A DNA stretch of 64,000 nucleotides from Martinezella tropici (GTDB lineage: Bacteria > Pseudomonadota > Alphaproteobacteria > Rhizobiales > Rhizobiaceae), in contig NZ_QMKK01000052.1 of assembly GCF_003287875.1 (NCBI RefSeq), positions 1 to 64,000 of the forward strand, in the 5' to 3' direction. A program made the position numbers and the translations under genes. A model generated the notes under the pieces. It saw only the letters and a program-made list of their open reading frames with translations, made no database searches and was not told the origin of the DNA. This document shows, one piece after another, positions 1 to 8,506 of the stretch (the stretch's first letter is position 1; each line of letters opens with the position of its first letter).

Positions 1-840
1 CAGGACACGCAGAACGCCGTGTCTTCCGGCCTGCGCATCTCCAAGGCTTCCGACAACGCCGCTTATTGGTCGATCGCCACCAGCATGAAGTCCGACAACG
101 GCGCCATCGGCGCAGTTTCCGACGCTCTCGGCCTCGGCGCCGCCAAGGTTGATACCGCTTCGACGGCCGTCACCAGCGCCATCGACATCGTCGGCCAGAT
201 CAAGGACAAGCTTGCCACCGCCATGGAAGGCTCGGTTGACAAGAAGGCTGTTCAGGAAGAAATCGGCCAGCTGCAGCAGCAGCTGCAGAGCGTCGCCCAG
301 TCGGCTTCGTTCAACGGCGAAAACTGGGTCATGGCTGCGAGCGGTGGCTCCGCTTCGGTCGTCTCGTCCTTCATCCGCGGCACCAACGGCACCGTTTCGG
401 TCAGCACGACCTCCTACGCCTTCAACGCCGGCGCAACCGGCAACGTTCTGTTCGGCTCGAGCGGCGGCACGATCGACACGACCTCGGGCATCCTGGGTAC
501 GTCGGATGCGTCGGTTGGCGCTTCGGTCTTCAGCCTCGACATCTCCAGCATGACGAGCGGCCAGATCTCCAGCGCCCTGAACATGGTTCAGACCGCTCTG
601 AACTCCATGACCAGCCTCGGCTCGAAGCTGGGCTCCGTCTCCGCTCGCATCGATCTGCAGACGAGCTTCGCTTCCTCGCTCTCCGACTCGATCGAATCCG
701 GCGTCGGCAAGCTGGTTGATGCCGACATGGAACAGGAATCGAGCAAGCTGTCCGCTCTGCAGACGCAGCAGCAGCTCGCCGTCCAGTCCCTGTCGATCGC
801 CAACTCTTCGAGCCAGTCGATCCTGTCGCTCTTCCGTTAA
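1..840 (+). CDS. flagellin, 5'-truncated by the window edge
   Basis: This encodes a flagellar filament subunit, exported by the flagellar type III system and polymerised outside the cell. The frame is open from base 1. Alignment by eye with the flagellin at 4035 shows that the window begins at about residue 25, so roughly 24 N-terminal residues are missing. The conserved D0/D1 helices are present: 'SDNAAYWSIAT' near the N-terminus and 'ALQTQQQLAVQSLSIANSS' at the C-terminus. Only the short central part varies, and the size (about 300 aa) is typical of rhizobial flagellins. A terminator follows at 891. An internal GTG at 19 mimics a start but lies inside the conserved domain. The paralogue letter (flaA/B/C) cannot be assigned from the sequence. 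Confidence 0.95.
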   Translation, partial: QDTQNAVSSGLRISKASDNAAYWSIATSMKSDNGAIGAVSDALGLGAAKVDTASTAVTSAIDIVGQIKDKLATAMEGSVDKKAVQEEIGQLQQQLQSVAQSASFNGENWVMAASGGSASVVSSFIRGTNGTVSVSTTSYAFNAGATGNVLFGSSGGTIDTTSGILGTSDASVGASVFSLDISSMTSGQISSALNMVQTALNSMTSLGSKLGSVSARIDLQTSFASSLSDSIESGVGKLVDADMEQESSKLSALQTQQQLAVQSLSIANSSSQSILSLFR

Positions 841-890
841 TAGGAAGAACCAACGCTCTGCGTTGGTCGATGGCAAGAGCCAAACCTTCG

Positions 891-918
891 CCGCGCCTTC
901 TCCGGAAGGCGCGGTTTT
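891..918 (+). terminator. rho-independent terminator of the first flagellin
   Basis: A perfect 10-bp inverted repeat (891-900 with 905-914) encloses a TCCG tetraloop and runs directly into TTTT. It lies 51 bp after the flagellin stop and before the convergent ATP-grasp gene. The opposite strand has no T-run, so it probably serves only the plus strand. Confidence 0.8.
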
Positions 919-950
919 CATTTTGGCCAGGCGAATCGACGCCAACCGGT

Positions 951-2213
951 TCAGGACGCCTTTCCCAGGGCCACGGCAGCCTTTTGCCTGACGGCATCGA
1001 CGAAACCATCGAACAGTCTCCGCATAGCCACCTGCTTGTAGGGGTAGACGATCGGATCATCCATGTCGTGGACCACCATGGCGACATCGAGCTCGAACAC
1101 CAGCAGGCGTCCATCAGGAAGTTCGGCGCAATCGATGCCGAAATAATCAAGCTGGATACGGCGGCAAAGGGCGGCGAAGCTTTCCTTGTGGCGCACGGCG
1201 AAATCCTGATCGAAATTTTCCATCCATGCCTGTTCGACGGCGCGTTTTGCCGCGCTCTGCTCCATGCCGGCACTCAGATAATGCACGATCCAATGGTCCG
1301 AGAGCGCCATGTGGCTCGCGAACGCCTTGCCGTTAATGAACACGATGCGCTGCTTGTTATAATAGCCGTCGGAACCGCGAAAATCGATGAAGGGCGCGAC
1401 GTAGAGTTCCGGAGCGGACTGGGCCTTCAGAAAGGCGGCAAGCTCGGTGGGGTCGGTGATACGTTCCATGCCGTTGCCGGCATGCGTGCTGATCGGACGC
1501 ACGACGAGCGGGTAGGCTAGGCCCGGAGCGCAATCGTCCAGTCGCTTCGCACCCGTGACGACGGCCGTAAGATCGGCGTGCGATACCCGATAGGTGAAGG
1601 GCGAAAGAATGGAGGGCTCATTCGCCAGCATACCGCTGACGCCGTCGCGCGTCAGCCTTGCGATCAGTTCCGGATTGCGGTTCATCACCGGACCGTCGAA
1701 TTTGGCAAGCAGCGTCTGCATATGGGCAAGAAGAGGGGCGTTTTCGGTCGATTCCCCGATCGCCATGAAGGCGACGTCATGCTCCGGCAGATCGGCGAGA
1801 GCAGATGTCTCAAGGTCGACATAGCGCAGCCACAGCATGCAGTCGCTGCCGGCCAGCAGAAAATCGAGCGGCGTATTGGCCATGAAATCGCCTTCGGTCA
1901 CGAAAGCGAGTAGCCGCGGACCGGTCCCGTTGCCGTGGACGACGCAATAGTCGCGGCGCATCTGCACGGCGCTCTTCAGGATCTGGCGGGCTTCGTCGCC
2001 ACGGCCGAGGGTTTGCAGGATGATCGCCATATCCAACAGCGCGGCAGCAGCGGTTGGATCCGCCGTCACACGTTGCATGAGTTCGTTCCAGAGTGGGGTC
2101 ACGTCGTGACCGGCATAGACGAGAGAGACTATTTTCCGCATGCCGAGAATTCGGGCGTCGCCCGGCGTGTTCAGTAGGGCCGGATCGGCGATGGGGGCTT
2201 TGGTCATCAGCAT
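951..2213 (-). CDS. ATP-grasp (RimK-like) ligase family protein with TPR-like N-terminus
   Basis: The 420-residue protein has a helical, TPR-like stretch at about residues 35-90. An ATP-grasp-like fold follows. 'YPLVVRP' at about 234-240 corresponds to the nucleotide-binding beta strand, with Arg where Lys is common. 'DGRLLVFELDVAM' at about 367-379 resembles the metal-binding strand, with Asp where Asn is usual. Such enzymes join a carboxylate to an amine or thiol using ATP, but the substrate here is unknown. The ATG at 2213, or the one at 2207, overlaps the stop of the upstream decarboxylase (ATGCTGATGA), so the two are probably translationally coupled. The open frame extends upstream to 2705, but that part is antisense to the decarboxylase and was excluded. 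The family call is moderate; the function is unassigned. Confidence 0.75.
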   Translation of the reverse strand: MLMTKAPIADPALLNTPGDARILGMRKIVSLVYAGHDVTPLWNELMQRVTADPTAAAALLDMAIILQTLGRGDEARQILKSAVQMRRDYCVVHGNGTGPRLLAFVTEGDFMANTPLDFLLAGSDCMLWLRYVDLETSALADLPEHDVAFMAIGESTENAPLLAHMQTLLAKFDGPVMNRNPELIARLTRDGVSGMLANEPSILSPFTYRVSHADLTAVVTGAKRLDDCAPGLAYPLVVRPISTHAGNGMERITDPTELAAFLKAQSAPELYVAPFIDFRGSDGYYNKQRIVFINGKAFASHMALSDHWIVHYLSAGMEQSAAKRAVEQAWMENFDQDFAVRHKESFAALCRRIQLDYFGIDCAELPDGRLLVFELDVAMVVHDMDDPIVYPYKQVAMRRLFDGFVDAVRQKAAVALGKAS

Positions 2214-3694
2214 TGCGGAAGATCCTGTTGGGAGCCGATTATCAAAACGCTCCGAACGAGCGCGTCGATATCCGTCTGTCGGGTACGGTGGTTTACGATC
2301 GCCGCGCGAATTGCCGGCTGACCGTTCAGATGGGTCAGGGACGGAGCGACGCGGCCTTCGGCGTGGAGACGCTCGACGATGTGGGAATTGACCGATGCCG
2401 GCACGGTTCCTTCGGCTCCGACATAGGCGAAGCAGACGATGTTGAGGGCGACGGGCGCGAGCAGTTTCAGCGCCGGCTCCTGCTCGATCCGCCATGCAAG
2501 CTCGCGTGCCAGCAGGCAATTGGCGTTCATTGCCTGCCCCAGTGCCTTGACGCCATAGGTTTTCAGGGTGAACCAGGTCTTCAGCGCCCTGAAGCCACGG
2601 GAGAGATCCGGACCGTAGTCGCAGGGCCACCAGTCGCCAGCGGCAAGTCCGGTCGCTGCGCGACTGAGATAGGCGGCATCCGAAGCAAAGGCTTGCCGCT
2701 GCCACTCGCTGTCTCGCACCAGGAGGAAGCCGGCATCATAGGGTACCTGACCCCACTTATGAAAATCGAAGGCAAGCGAATCGCAGGTTTCTATTCCCGC
2801 GAACAAAGGCGCAAGCTCCTCGCTGAGAACGCCAAGAGCGCCGAGCGCGCCGTCGACGTGAAAATGAAGATCATGGGTGTCGGCGATGCCGCGCAGGGCG
2901 GCGAGGTCATCGACGGCGCCAGTGTTGACCGTTCCCGCGCTGCCGATGAGGAGGAAGGGCGTGAAGCCTTCCTGTCTGTCGCGCAGGATCGCCTGCTCCA
3001 GCGCATCGAGATCGATCCGGCCGAGGGTATCGACAGGAATGCGCCGCAGCTGATCGCTGCCGATGCCGGACATTTCGAAGGCACGCGGAACGCAGCCATG
3101 CACTTCGCTCGACGCATAGGCAACCAGCCGGGATTCGGCGGACAGGCCGGTTGCGCGCACATTGCGTCCGAGCTTGCGGCATCTGGCGATCTGCACCGCA
3201 ACGAAATTGGCCTGCGATGCTCCGGTCAGGAATATGCCGCCGGCCGTTTCCGGAAAGGAGAAGATCTGGCGCGTCCAGCGGATGATCTGGCGCTCGACCT
3301 CGATCGGCATATGGTCTCGTCCACCGAGATTGGCGTTCAGCCCGCCCGCCAGCATCTCGGCCAGCATGCCCGCGACCGTGCCGCCGCCCTGGACCCAGCC
3401 CATGAAGCCGGGATGGATATTGCCGCTGCCGTAGGGCAGGATGTTTTCCCGGAAGATCGCGTGGACTTCGGCCAGATCACCGGCCTCCACGGGCAACGGC
3501 GCATCGAACAGGGCGCGGGCAGAGGCGGGAGCATGTTGCCAAACCGGCTTCGGGCCGAGCGTCTGGAGATGATCGAACATGTCGTCAAGCATCTGATGGC
3601 CCTGTTTGCGCAGAGCCTGCCAGTCGTCCGGGTCGAGGCTTGTCCGCACGCGGCGATCATCCGCCGCTTGTCCGGCGTCCTGCAAACTGAACAT
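2207..3694 (-). CDS. group II pyridoxal-phosphate-dependent amino acid decarboxylase
   Basis: The 495-residue protein belongs to the aromatic-amino-acid/glutamate/2,4-diaminobutyrate decarboxylase superfamily. It has the usual length and order of motifs. These are 'GNIHPGFMGW' near residue 91, 'FLTGASQANFVA' near 155, 'SSEVHG' with the PLP-stacking His199, 'HVDGALG' with Asp281, and 'DFHKW' with the PLP-binding Lys313. The expected reaction is decarboxylation of an L-amino acid to an amine. The amino acid cannot be deduced. The GAGG at about 3700-3703 supports the start at 3694. It is the first gene of a two-gene unit with the ATP-grasp protein. The unit sits on the opposite strand between flagellin genes, an unexpected place for an amino acid decarboxylase. 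Confidence 0.88.
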   Translation of the reverse strand: MFSLQDAGQAADDRRVRTSLDPDDWQALRKQGHQMLDDMFDHLQTLGPKPVWQHAPASARALFDAPLPVEAGDLAEVHAIFRENILPYGSGNIHPGFMGWVQGGGTVAGMLAEMLAGGLNANLGGRDHMPIEVERQIIRWTRQIFSFPETAGGIFLTGASQANFVAVQIARCRKLGRNVRATGLSAESRLVAYASSEVHGCVPRAFEMSGIGSDQLRRIPVDTLGRIDLDALEQAILRDRQEGFTPFLLIGSAGTVNTGAVDDLAALRGIADTHDLHFHVDGALGALGVLSEELAPLFAGIETCDSLAFDFHKWGQVPYDAGFLLVRDSEWQRQAFASDAAYLSRAATGLAAGDWWPCDYGPDLSRGFRALKTWFTLKTYGVKALGQAMNANCLLARELAWRIEQEPALKLLAPVALNIVCFAYVGAEGTVPASVNSHIVERLHAEGRVAPSLTHLNGQPAIRAAIVNHRTRQTDIDALVRSVLIIGSQQDLPQC

Positions 3695-3860
3695 CTCAAC
3701 CTCGTCTATGGCCGGTCTTATCGACGCTGCCGTCGGAATGCCCTTGTAAAGAAGGGCGGCCGCTTTCCGCCCGACATCGGACGGATCGCTTCCATGCTAC
3801 GACGCCCAAGATGGCGCGAGGCTGACTTGCGAGCCTCTAGGCTACCAGCCGCATGAATTC

Positions 3861-3958
3861 GTTAACTTTTGTTGGTGGCGTTAACCTTTTATTAACTCTA
3901 ATGCTGTCAGTTGCAGCTAACGCAACGGTTGGTTAACCCCTCTTAAAAAGCGGTTAAC
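3861..3958. promoter_or_regulatory. cluster of GTTAAC palindromes upstream of flagellin
   Basis: The AT-rich interval before the flagellin at 4035 holds four GTTAAC hexamers, at 3861-3866, 3880-3885, 3932-3937 and 3953-3958, plus ATTAAC at 3891-3896. Neighbouring pairs are 19 and 21 bp apart, close to two helical turns, which would place sites on one DNA face. This could be a binding array for a motility regulator. No factor is assigned. The rest of 3695-4034 shows no coding potential and no hairpin of note. Confidence 0.4.
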
Positions 3959-4034
3959 AAGCATGAGGCTGATTGCCGTTCCCGGCCGCAGACCGGAATG
4001 TCCCTTCCAAATTCAGCCAAAAGGGGCACCTTCG

Positions 4035-4952
4035 ATGACCAGCATTCTCACCAACGACGCGGCAATGTCCGCCCTTCAAACCCTGCGCGGCATCAACACG
4101 AGCCTGCAGGACACGCAGAGCCGCGTATCCTCCGGCTATCGCGTCGCCAAGGCAGCCGATAACGCCGCCTACTGGTCGATCGCGACCACCATGCGCTCCG
4201 ACAACAGCGCGCTTTCCGCCGTCTCGGATGCATTGGGCCTGGGTGCTGCCAAGGTCGACACGGCCTATACGGCGATGGATAATTCCATCAACGTCGTGGA
4301 GCAGATCAAGGACAAGCTCGTCGCAGCAACCGAAAACAGCGTTTCGAAGGCTGATGTCCAAGAGGAAATCACGCAGCTTCAGCAGCAGCTGGAGAGTATC
4401 GCACAGTCCGCTTCCTTTTCCGGGCAGAACTGGATGTATGCGGTCAACGGCGCATCGGCCTCCGTCGTCTCGTCCTTTGTTCGCAACAACAATGGCACCG
4501 TTTCCGTCAACAGCACCAGCTACAGCTTCGACACCGGCTCGCAAGGCAATGTGCTGTTCGGCGCAAGCGGCGGTACGATCGATACCACCTCTGGCATTCT
4601 CGGTACTCAGCAGAATATCAACGGCACGTCCTATTCGGTCTTCAGTCTCGATATCACCAACATGACGGGTGGCGACATCGGCAAGGCCATGAACCTCATT
4701 CAGGGCGCCCTTAATGCCATGACGAGCACGGCCTCGCAGCTCGGTTCGCTTTCGACGCGCATCGATCTGCAGACGAGTTTTGTTTCCACGCTGCGCGACA
4801 CGATCGATTCTGGCGTCGGCAAGCTCGTCGATGCGGATATGGAAGAGGAATCGAGCAGATTGTCGGCCCTGCAGACGCAGCAGCAGCTGGCCATCCAGTC
4901 GCTCCAGATCGCCAACACCAGCGCGCAGAACGTTCTCTCCCTCTTCAAGTGA
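4035..4952 (+). CDS. flagellin
   Basis: This 305-residue flagellar filament protein begins 'MTSILTNDAAMSALQTL', the characteristic rhizobial flagellin N-terminus. It ends with the conserved coiled C-terminus 'QTQQQLAIQSLQIANTSAQ' plus a short tail. The frame is open from 3963, but the ATG at 4035 was chosen because the conserved domain starts exactly there and AAAAGGGG lies about 9 nt upstream. It is very similar to the truncated flagellin at the window start, with the same spacing of 'GASGGTIDTTSGILGT' in the centre, so the two are recent paralogues. It probably has its own promoter in the AT-rich 3695-4034 gap. Confidence 0.96.
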   Translation: MTSILTNDAAMSALQTLRGINTSLQDTQSRVSSGYRVAKAADNAAYWSIATTMRSDNSALSAVSDALGLGAAKVDTAYTAMDNSINVVEQIKDKLVAATENSVSKADVQEEITQLQQQLESIAQSASFSGQNWMYAVNGASASVVSSFVRNNNGTVSVNSTSYSFDTGSQGNVLFGASGGTIDTTSGILGTQQNINGTSYSVFSLDITNMTGGDIGKAMNLIQGALNAMTSTASQLGSLSTRIDLQTSFVSTLRDTIDSGVGKLVDADMEEESSRLSALQTQQQLAIQSLQIANTSAQNVLSLFK

Positions 4953-5209
4953 GCCTTGACTGGAGCTTGCGTTAGGATGGCGCGGCGGCATTTCCCTCTT
5001 GTCGCCGCACATAAGCTTTTGATAACGTTGTCGCTGATTGATTTGCAGTCTTTGTGCAGGGTCCGGCCTTCGATCGCCTTCCGAACGAGAGCCGGGCTTT
5101 GCTTTAGCGACGGGCCGCGCTGGGATATTCCCCGCTGGTGGGCATGAGGCCAATCGTTGCTACCGGATCGGCCCGGTTTGCCAGTCCCAATGGAATTACG
5201 GATTCTCAG

Positions 5210-6187
5210 ATGAGCAATGTGACGACGAATCATGCTGCGTCCGCGGCGCTGACCGTGTTACGCGGAATCAACAAGGATCTCGGTGTCGTGCAGCATCAGG
5301 TCTCGTCCGGTTATCGCATCGAGACGGCGAGCGACGATCCGACCTACTGGTCGATGGCGACCACCATGCGCTCGGATCGGAGCAGCCTCTCCACGATCAC
5401 GGATGCGCTGGGCCTCGGCTCCTCCAAGGTCGACACCGCGTCCACCGCCATGGATACGGTCGTCAGCCTTTTGACGCAAATCCAGTCGAAACTGGTTTCG
5501 GCAAAGGAGGAGGGCACAAATAAGGATGCGATCAATTCCGATATTCAGCAGCTTAAGAATCAGCTGCAATCCGTTACCCAATCGGCATCCTTCTCCGGCG
5601 AAAACTGGCTCTACAACACCGACCAGCATCCCAACACGCAGCAATCCGTGATCAGCAATTTCACGCGCGGCGTCGGCGGCCAGATCAGCCTCACGACGAT
5701 CGGCTATGACAGTTCTCAGACCCTGATGATCGATACGGCCGATGCGAGCCGGGGATTGCTGACGAAGAATGTCGATGCGAGCACGTTCGATACCTCCGGC
5801 GGCAGCACCACGGCCCGCAACTACTATCTCCTGGCTGCCGACGCCGGCACGGCGCCGGCGGGCGGAACGGAGATCGCGATATCGAGCAGCACGACGAATG
5901 ACGAGTTGACCGACATGATCAATGTCACCAATTCGCTTTTGAAGTCCGCGACTTCGGCGGATTCGACGCTGGGTCTGATGAAATCGAATATCGACGACCA
6001 GTCCGACTATATTTCCAAGCTCAGCGACGCCGTCAAGAGCAGCGTCGGCGATCTTGTCGACACGAATATGGAAGAGGCGTCGGTACGGCAGAATGCGCTG
6101 CAGACAGCGCAGCAGATGGGTATCCAGGCACTGTCGATCGCCAACAGCATGGCGAGCAAGGTACTGATTCTCCTCCAGTCGAAATGA
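5210..6187 (+). CDS. divergent flagellin
   Basis: The 325-residue flagellin starts 'MSNVTTNHAASAALTVLRG' and keeps the D0/D1 pattern ('SSGYRIETASDDPTYWSMAT', C-terminal 'LQTAQQMGIQALSIANSMAS'). The central domain (about 145-265) is unrelated to the other two flagellins and about 20 residues longer, and the usual 'NAAYWS' is 'DPTYWS'. This fits the minor, more divergent flagellins (FlaC/FlaD type) found in rhizobia. The ATG at 5210 was chosen because the upstream frame to 5138 is not flagellin-like. Only a weak GGA precedes it. No clear terminator follows; a 6-bp hairpin at 6206-6222 lacks a T-run. Confidence 0.93.
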   Translation: MSNVTTNHAASAALTVLRGINKDLGVVQHQVSSGYRIETASDDPTYWSMATTMRSDRSSLSTITDALGLGSSKVDTASTAMDTVVSLLTQIQSKLVSAKEEGTNKDAINSDIQQLKNQLQSVTQSASFSGENWLYNTDQHPNTQQSVISNFTRGVGGQISLTTIGYDSSQTLMIDTADASRGLLTKNVDASTFDTSGGSTTARNYYLLAADAGTAPAGGTEIAISSSTTNDELTDMINVTNSLLKSATSADSTLGLMKSNIDDQSDYISKLSDAVKSSVGDLVDTNMEEASVRQNALQTAQQMGIQALSIANSMASKVLILLQSK

Positions 6188-6443
6188 TGGGCGCGCGGCC
6201 CGGCTCGGTCGGCCCTCGACCGGCAAGGCCGCCGCATTCATCCTCGCACAAGTTTGACTGCCTACGGTCCTTCGCAGTGGCATGGTTGCGCAATGTGCCG
6301 GTGACGTCAGTCATTTCCGGAAAGCGCAGCCCGAGGACGGAAACCGGAAGCGTGATGATCGACGTTTTGAGAATGGGAATGGAGCTGCCCTCAGCAGGCA
6401 CCGACGCGCTGCGTCCTTCCGATGCGAGTGGGGAGATGCGCGC

Positions 6444-7076
6444 TTGAGCCTGGCACTATCCCGATATCTCAAGGATTTCAGCGCCGAACAGGCCCCCCCG
6501 CCGCCTGCGGAGGACGCAGCGTTTGCGGAGATGATGGAGTTTCCCGAAAGCCCGATCGAGCCGCCCGTCGATATCGAGGCCGAGCGCCGGGCCGCCTATG
6601 CGGAAGGACACGAGGCCGCGACGAGGGAACTGTCGCAGAAGCATCAGGCCGAGCTTGATACCGTGGCCGGTTCACATCAGGCCGAAATGGAGGCCTTGCG
6701 GATACGCTATGAAGAGCAGGCGGCCGAGAAGATCGCGGCTGGCCTGACCGGCATGGCCACGATGCTCGGGCAGGCGATCAGTGCTGAAACGGCAGCCATC
6801 CTTGCGCCGATCATGACCGAAACGCTGACAGCCAAGGCCGTTGCCGATCTTGCCGACCTGGTCAGGAGTGCCATTCTCGACGGCAGTGCCGGATCGATCT
6901 CCGTCAGCGGCCCGCATCATCTCTTCGAGGCTCTTCGCGCACATATCGGTGATGACGGCGCCCTCTTGCGCCACGTCGAGACGGAGGACGTCGATCTCAC
7001 TGTCACCATCGGCGAGAGCGTCCTGGTGACCCGCATGTCAGCCTGGGCCGCTAGTCTGAAAGAGATTCTGAAATGA
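6444..7076 (+). CDS. FliH-like flagellar protein (candidate ATPase regulator)
   Basis: The 210-residue protein has an acidic, Pro-rich N-terminus. An Ala/Glu/Gln-rich coiled coil begins 'AAYAEGHEAATRELSQKHQ', and a globular C-terminus follows. That layout resembles FliH/YscL proteins, which hold the FliI ATPase at the export gate. The identification is by architecture only. The frame is open from 6282, but its first 54 codons look non-coding. A TTG at 6444 with GGGGAG about 9 nt upstream gives a sensible start ('LSLALSRYLKDF', read as Met). The stop overlaps motB by 4 nt, which places it first in the mot operon. A 30-codon ORF (6355-6447) overlaps this TTG as TTGA and might couple its translation. 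Confidence 0.7.
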   Translation: MSLALSRYLKDFSAEQAPPPPAEDAAFAEMMEFPESPIEPPVDIEAERRAAYAEGHEAATRELSQKHQAELDTVAGSHQAEMEALRIRYEEQAAEKIAAGLTGMATMLGQAISAETAAILAPIMTETLTAKAVADLADLVRSAILDGSAGSISVSGPHHLFEALRAHIGDDGALLRHVETEDVDLTVTIGESVLVTRMSAWAASLKEILK

Positions 7077-8503
7077 GCGACGGCGATCAAAATCACGGCA
7101 AGCACGAGATCATCATCGTCAAGCGCCACGGCGGCGGCGATCATGAGGCTGGCCACGGTGGCGCATGGAAGATCGCCTATGCGGACTTCATGACGGCCAT
7201 GATGGCCTTCTTCCTGGTGATGTGGCTGGTCAACGCCGCCAACGAGGAGACGAAGGCCTCCGTCGCCTCCTATTTCAATCCCATCAAGCTGGCGGACGAA
7301 AAACCGACCGAGAAGGGGCTCAAGAAGCCCGTCGACCAGGCTGAGGGTGAAAAGAACCAGCAGAAATCGGATAAGCCGCAGGACAAGCCGAACGATGGCA
7401 AGTCTGCCAAGACCGGCGAGGATCTGACGTCGACCTCGGGCGACCAGACGAACTATTCCGAAGCCGATTTCTTCGAGAACCCCTATTCGGTCCTGGCGGA
7501 AATCGCACAGGAAGTCGGCCAGCAGGCCAATGTCAGCGCCAAGGGCGAGGGCGGTGCCGCTCAGTCCGGCCCCGCCACGGGCGCGGATGGCGGCCAGGCC
7601 TATCGCGATCCCTTCGATCCTGATTTCTGGACCAAGCAGGTTCGCGTTTCCAGCGCCTCGAAGAAGGCGAATGAGGAACAGTCCGCCAAGTCGGATCAAA
7701 CGGACAAGGGCGAAGTGATCGCCCTGTCGAAGGCGACGGCTGCAGATACCGGCCAGCCGGCCGATCAGCCGCAGACGCCTGAACAGCAGCCGACGATAAG
7801 CGAGCAGCAGGCCACCGGCAAACGGCAGGAAAAGCAGACGCAAGCCCAGCAGATCGCCAAGGTCTCGGGGCAAAGCGACGCGCCGATGCCGGAAGACAAT
7901 GCCGTCCTGCCTCAGGGTAAGGATGCGACGCCGACAAAGGCGCAGCAGCAGGAGGCCAAGGATCTGCAGCAGGCGATTCAGGCCGAGATCAAGGGTGTTG
8001 CCGGCCAGCTCGCCGAAGGGCTGCAGGTCAGCGCGGCCGAAGGCGGCGTGCTGGTTACGATTTCCGATCAGAGCAATGATCCGATGTTCAACATCGGCTC
8101 GGCCGTTCCGCGCCGGGAGATGGTGCTGGCGATGGAGAAGATCGGCAAGATTCTGGCTGCGCGCAAGGGATCGCTTCTGATCCGGGGCCACACGGACGGG
8201 CGTCCCTATATGGTCGGCGGTCGAAACGACAACTGGCGCCTGTCGCTCGATCGCGCCCAGAGCGCCTACTATATGCTGACCAGCGGCGGGCTGGACGAGA
8301 AGCGGGTCGTTCAGGTCTCCGGCTTCGCGGACCGACGGCTGAAGCTGCCCAACGATCCTTTCAACGATGCCAATCGCCGTATCGAGATCCTGATTGCCAA
8401 TCCTTCGGACCAGGCCGTGAAGGAAGGGGTAAGCCCGGATGCGCAAAGCCCGGCCAAGCCCACTTCGGGGAAGGGCAAGTCCGGTCAAGGCAAGCAGGGC
8501 TAG
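7073..8503 (+). CDS. motB: flagellar motor stator protein MotB
   Basis: MotB forms the proton-conducting stator with MotA and anchors it to peptidoglycan. The 476-residue protein has one N-terminal membrane segment ('YADFMTAMMAFFLVMWLVNA', about 36-55) containing the proton-binding Asp38. A long Gln/Lys/Ala-rich periplasmic linker spans about 70-315. A C-terminal OmpA-like domain carries 'LLIRGHTDGRPY' and 'NDANRRIEILIAN'. The linker makes it longer than enteric MotB (about 310 aa), as is usual in rhizobia, where MotC also interacts with the periplasmic part. The start overlaps the upstream stop as ATGA, and motC follows after 3 bp. Confidence 0.96.
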   Translation: MSDGDQNHGKHEIIIVKRHGGGDHEAGHGGAWKIAYADFMTAMMAFFLVMWLVNAANEETKASVASYFNPIKLADEKPTEKGLKKPVDQAEGEKNQQKSDKPQDKPNDGKSAKTGEDLTSTSGDQTNYSEADFFENPYSVLAEIAQEVGQQANVSAKGEGGAAQSGPATGADGGQAYRDPFDPDFWTKQVRVSSASKKANEEQSAKSDQTDKGEVIALSKATAADTGQPADQPQTPEQQPTISEQQATGKRQEKQTQAQQIAKVSGQSDAPMPEDNAVLPQGKDATPTKAQQQEAKDLQQAIQAEIKGVAGQLAEGLQVSAAEGGVLVTISDQSNDPMFNIGSAVPRREMVLAMEKIGKILAARKGSLLIRGHTDGRPYMVGGRNDNWRLSLDRAQSAYYMLTSGGLDEKRVVQVSGFADRRLKLPNDPFNDANRRIEILIANPSDQAVKEGVSPDAQSPAKPTSGKGKSGQGKQG

Positions 8504-8506
8504 TCC

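Noticed and set aside
2214..2705. N-terminal extension of the ATP-grasp frame
   Set aside because: It lies antisense-frame within the decarboxylase and reads as Arg-rich low-quality sequence; the overlapping ATG at 2213 is a better start.
2093..3856. Long plus-strand ORF of 587 codons
   Set aside because: It is antisense to the decarboxylase, has no family motif and biased composition from GC-rich codons.
6206..6222. Hairpin after the third flagellin as terminator
   Set aside because: Only 6 bp of stem and no T-run.
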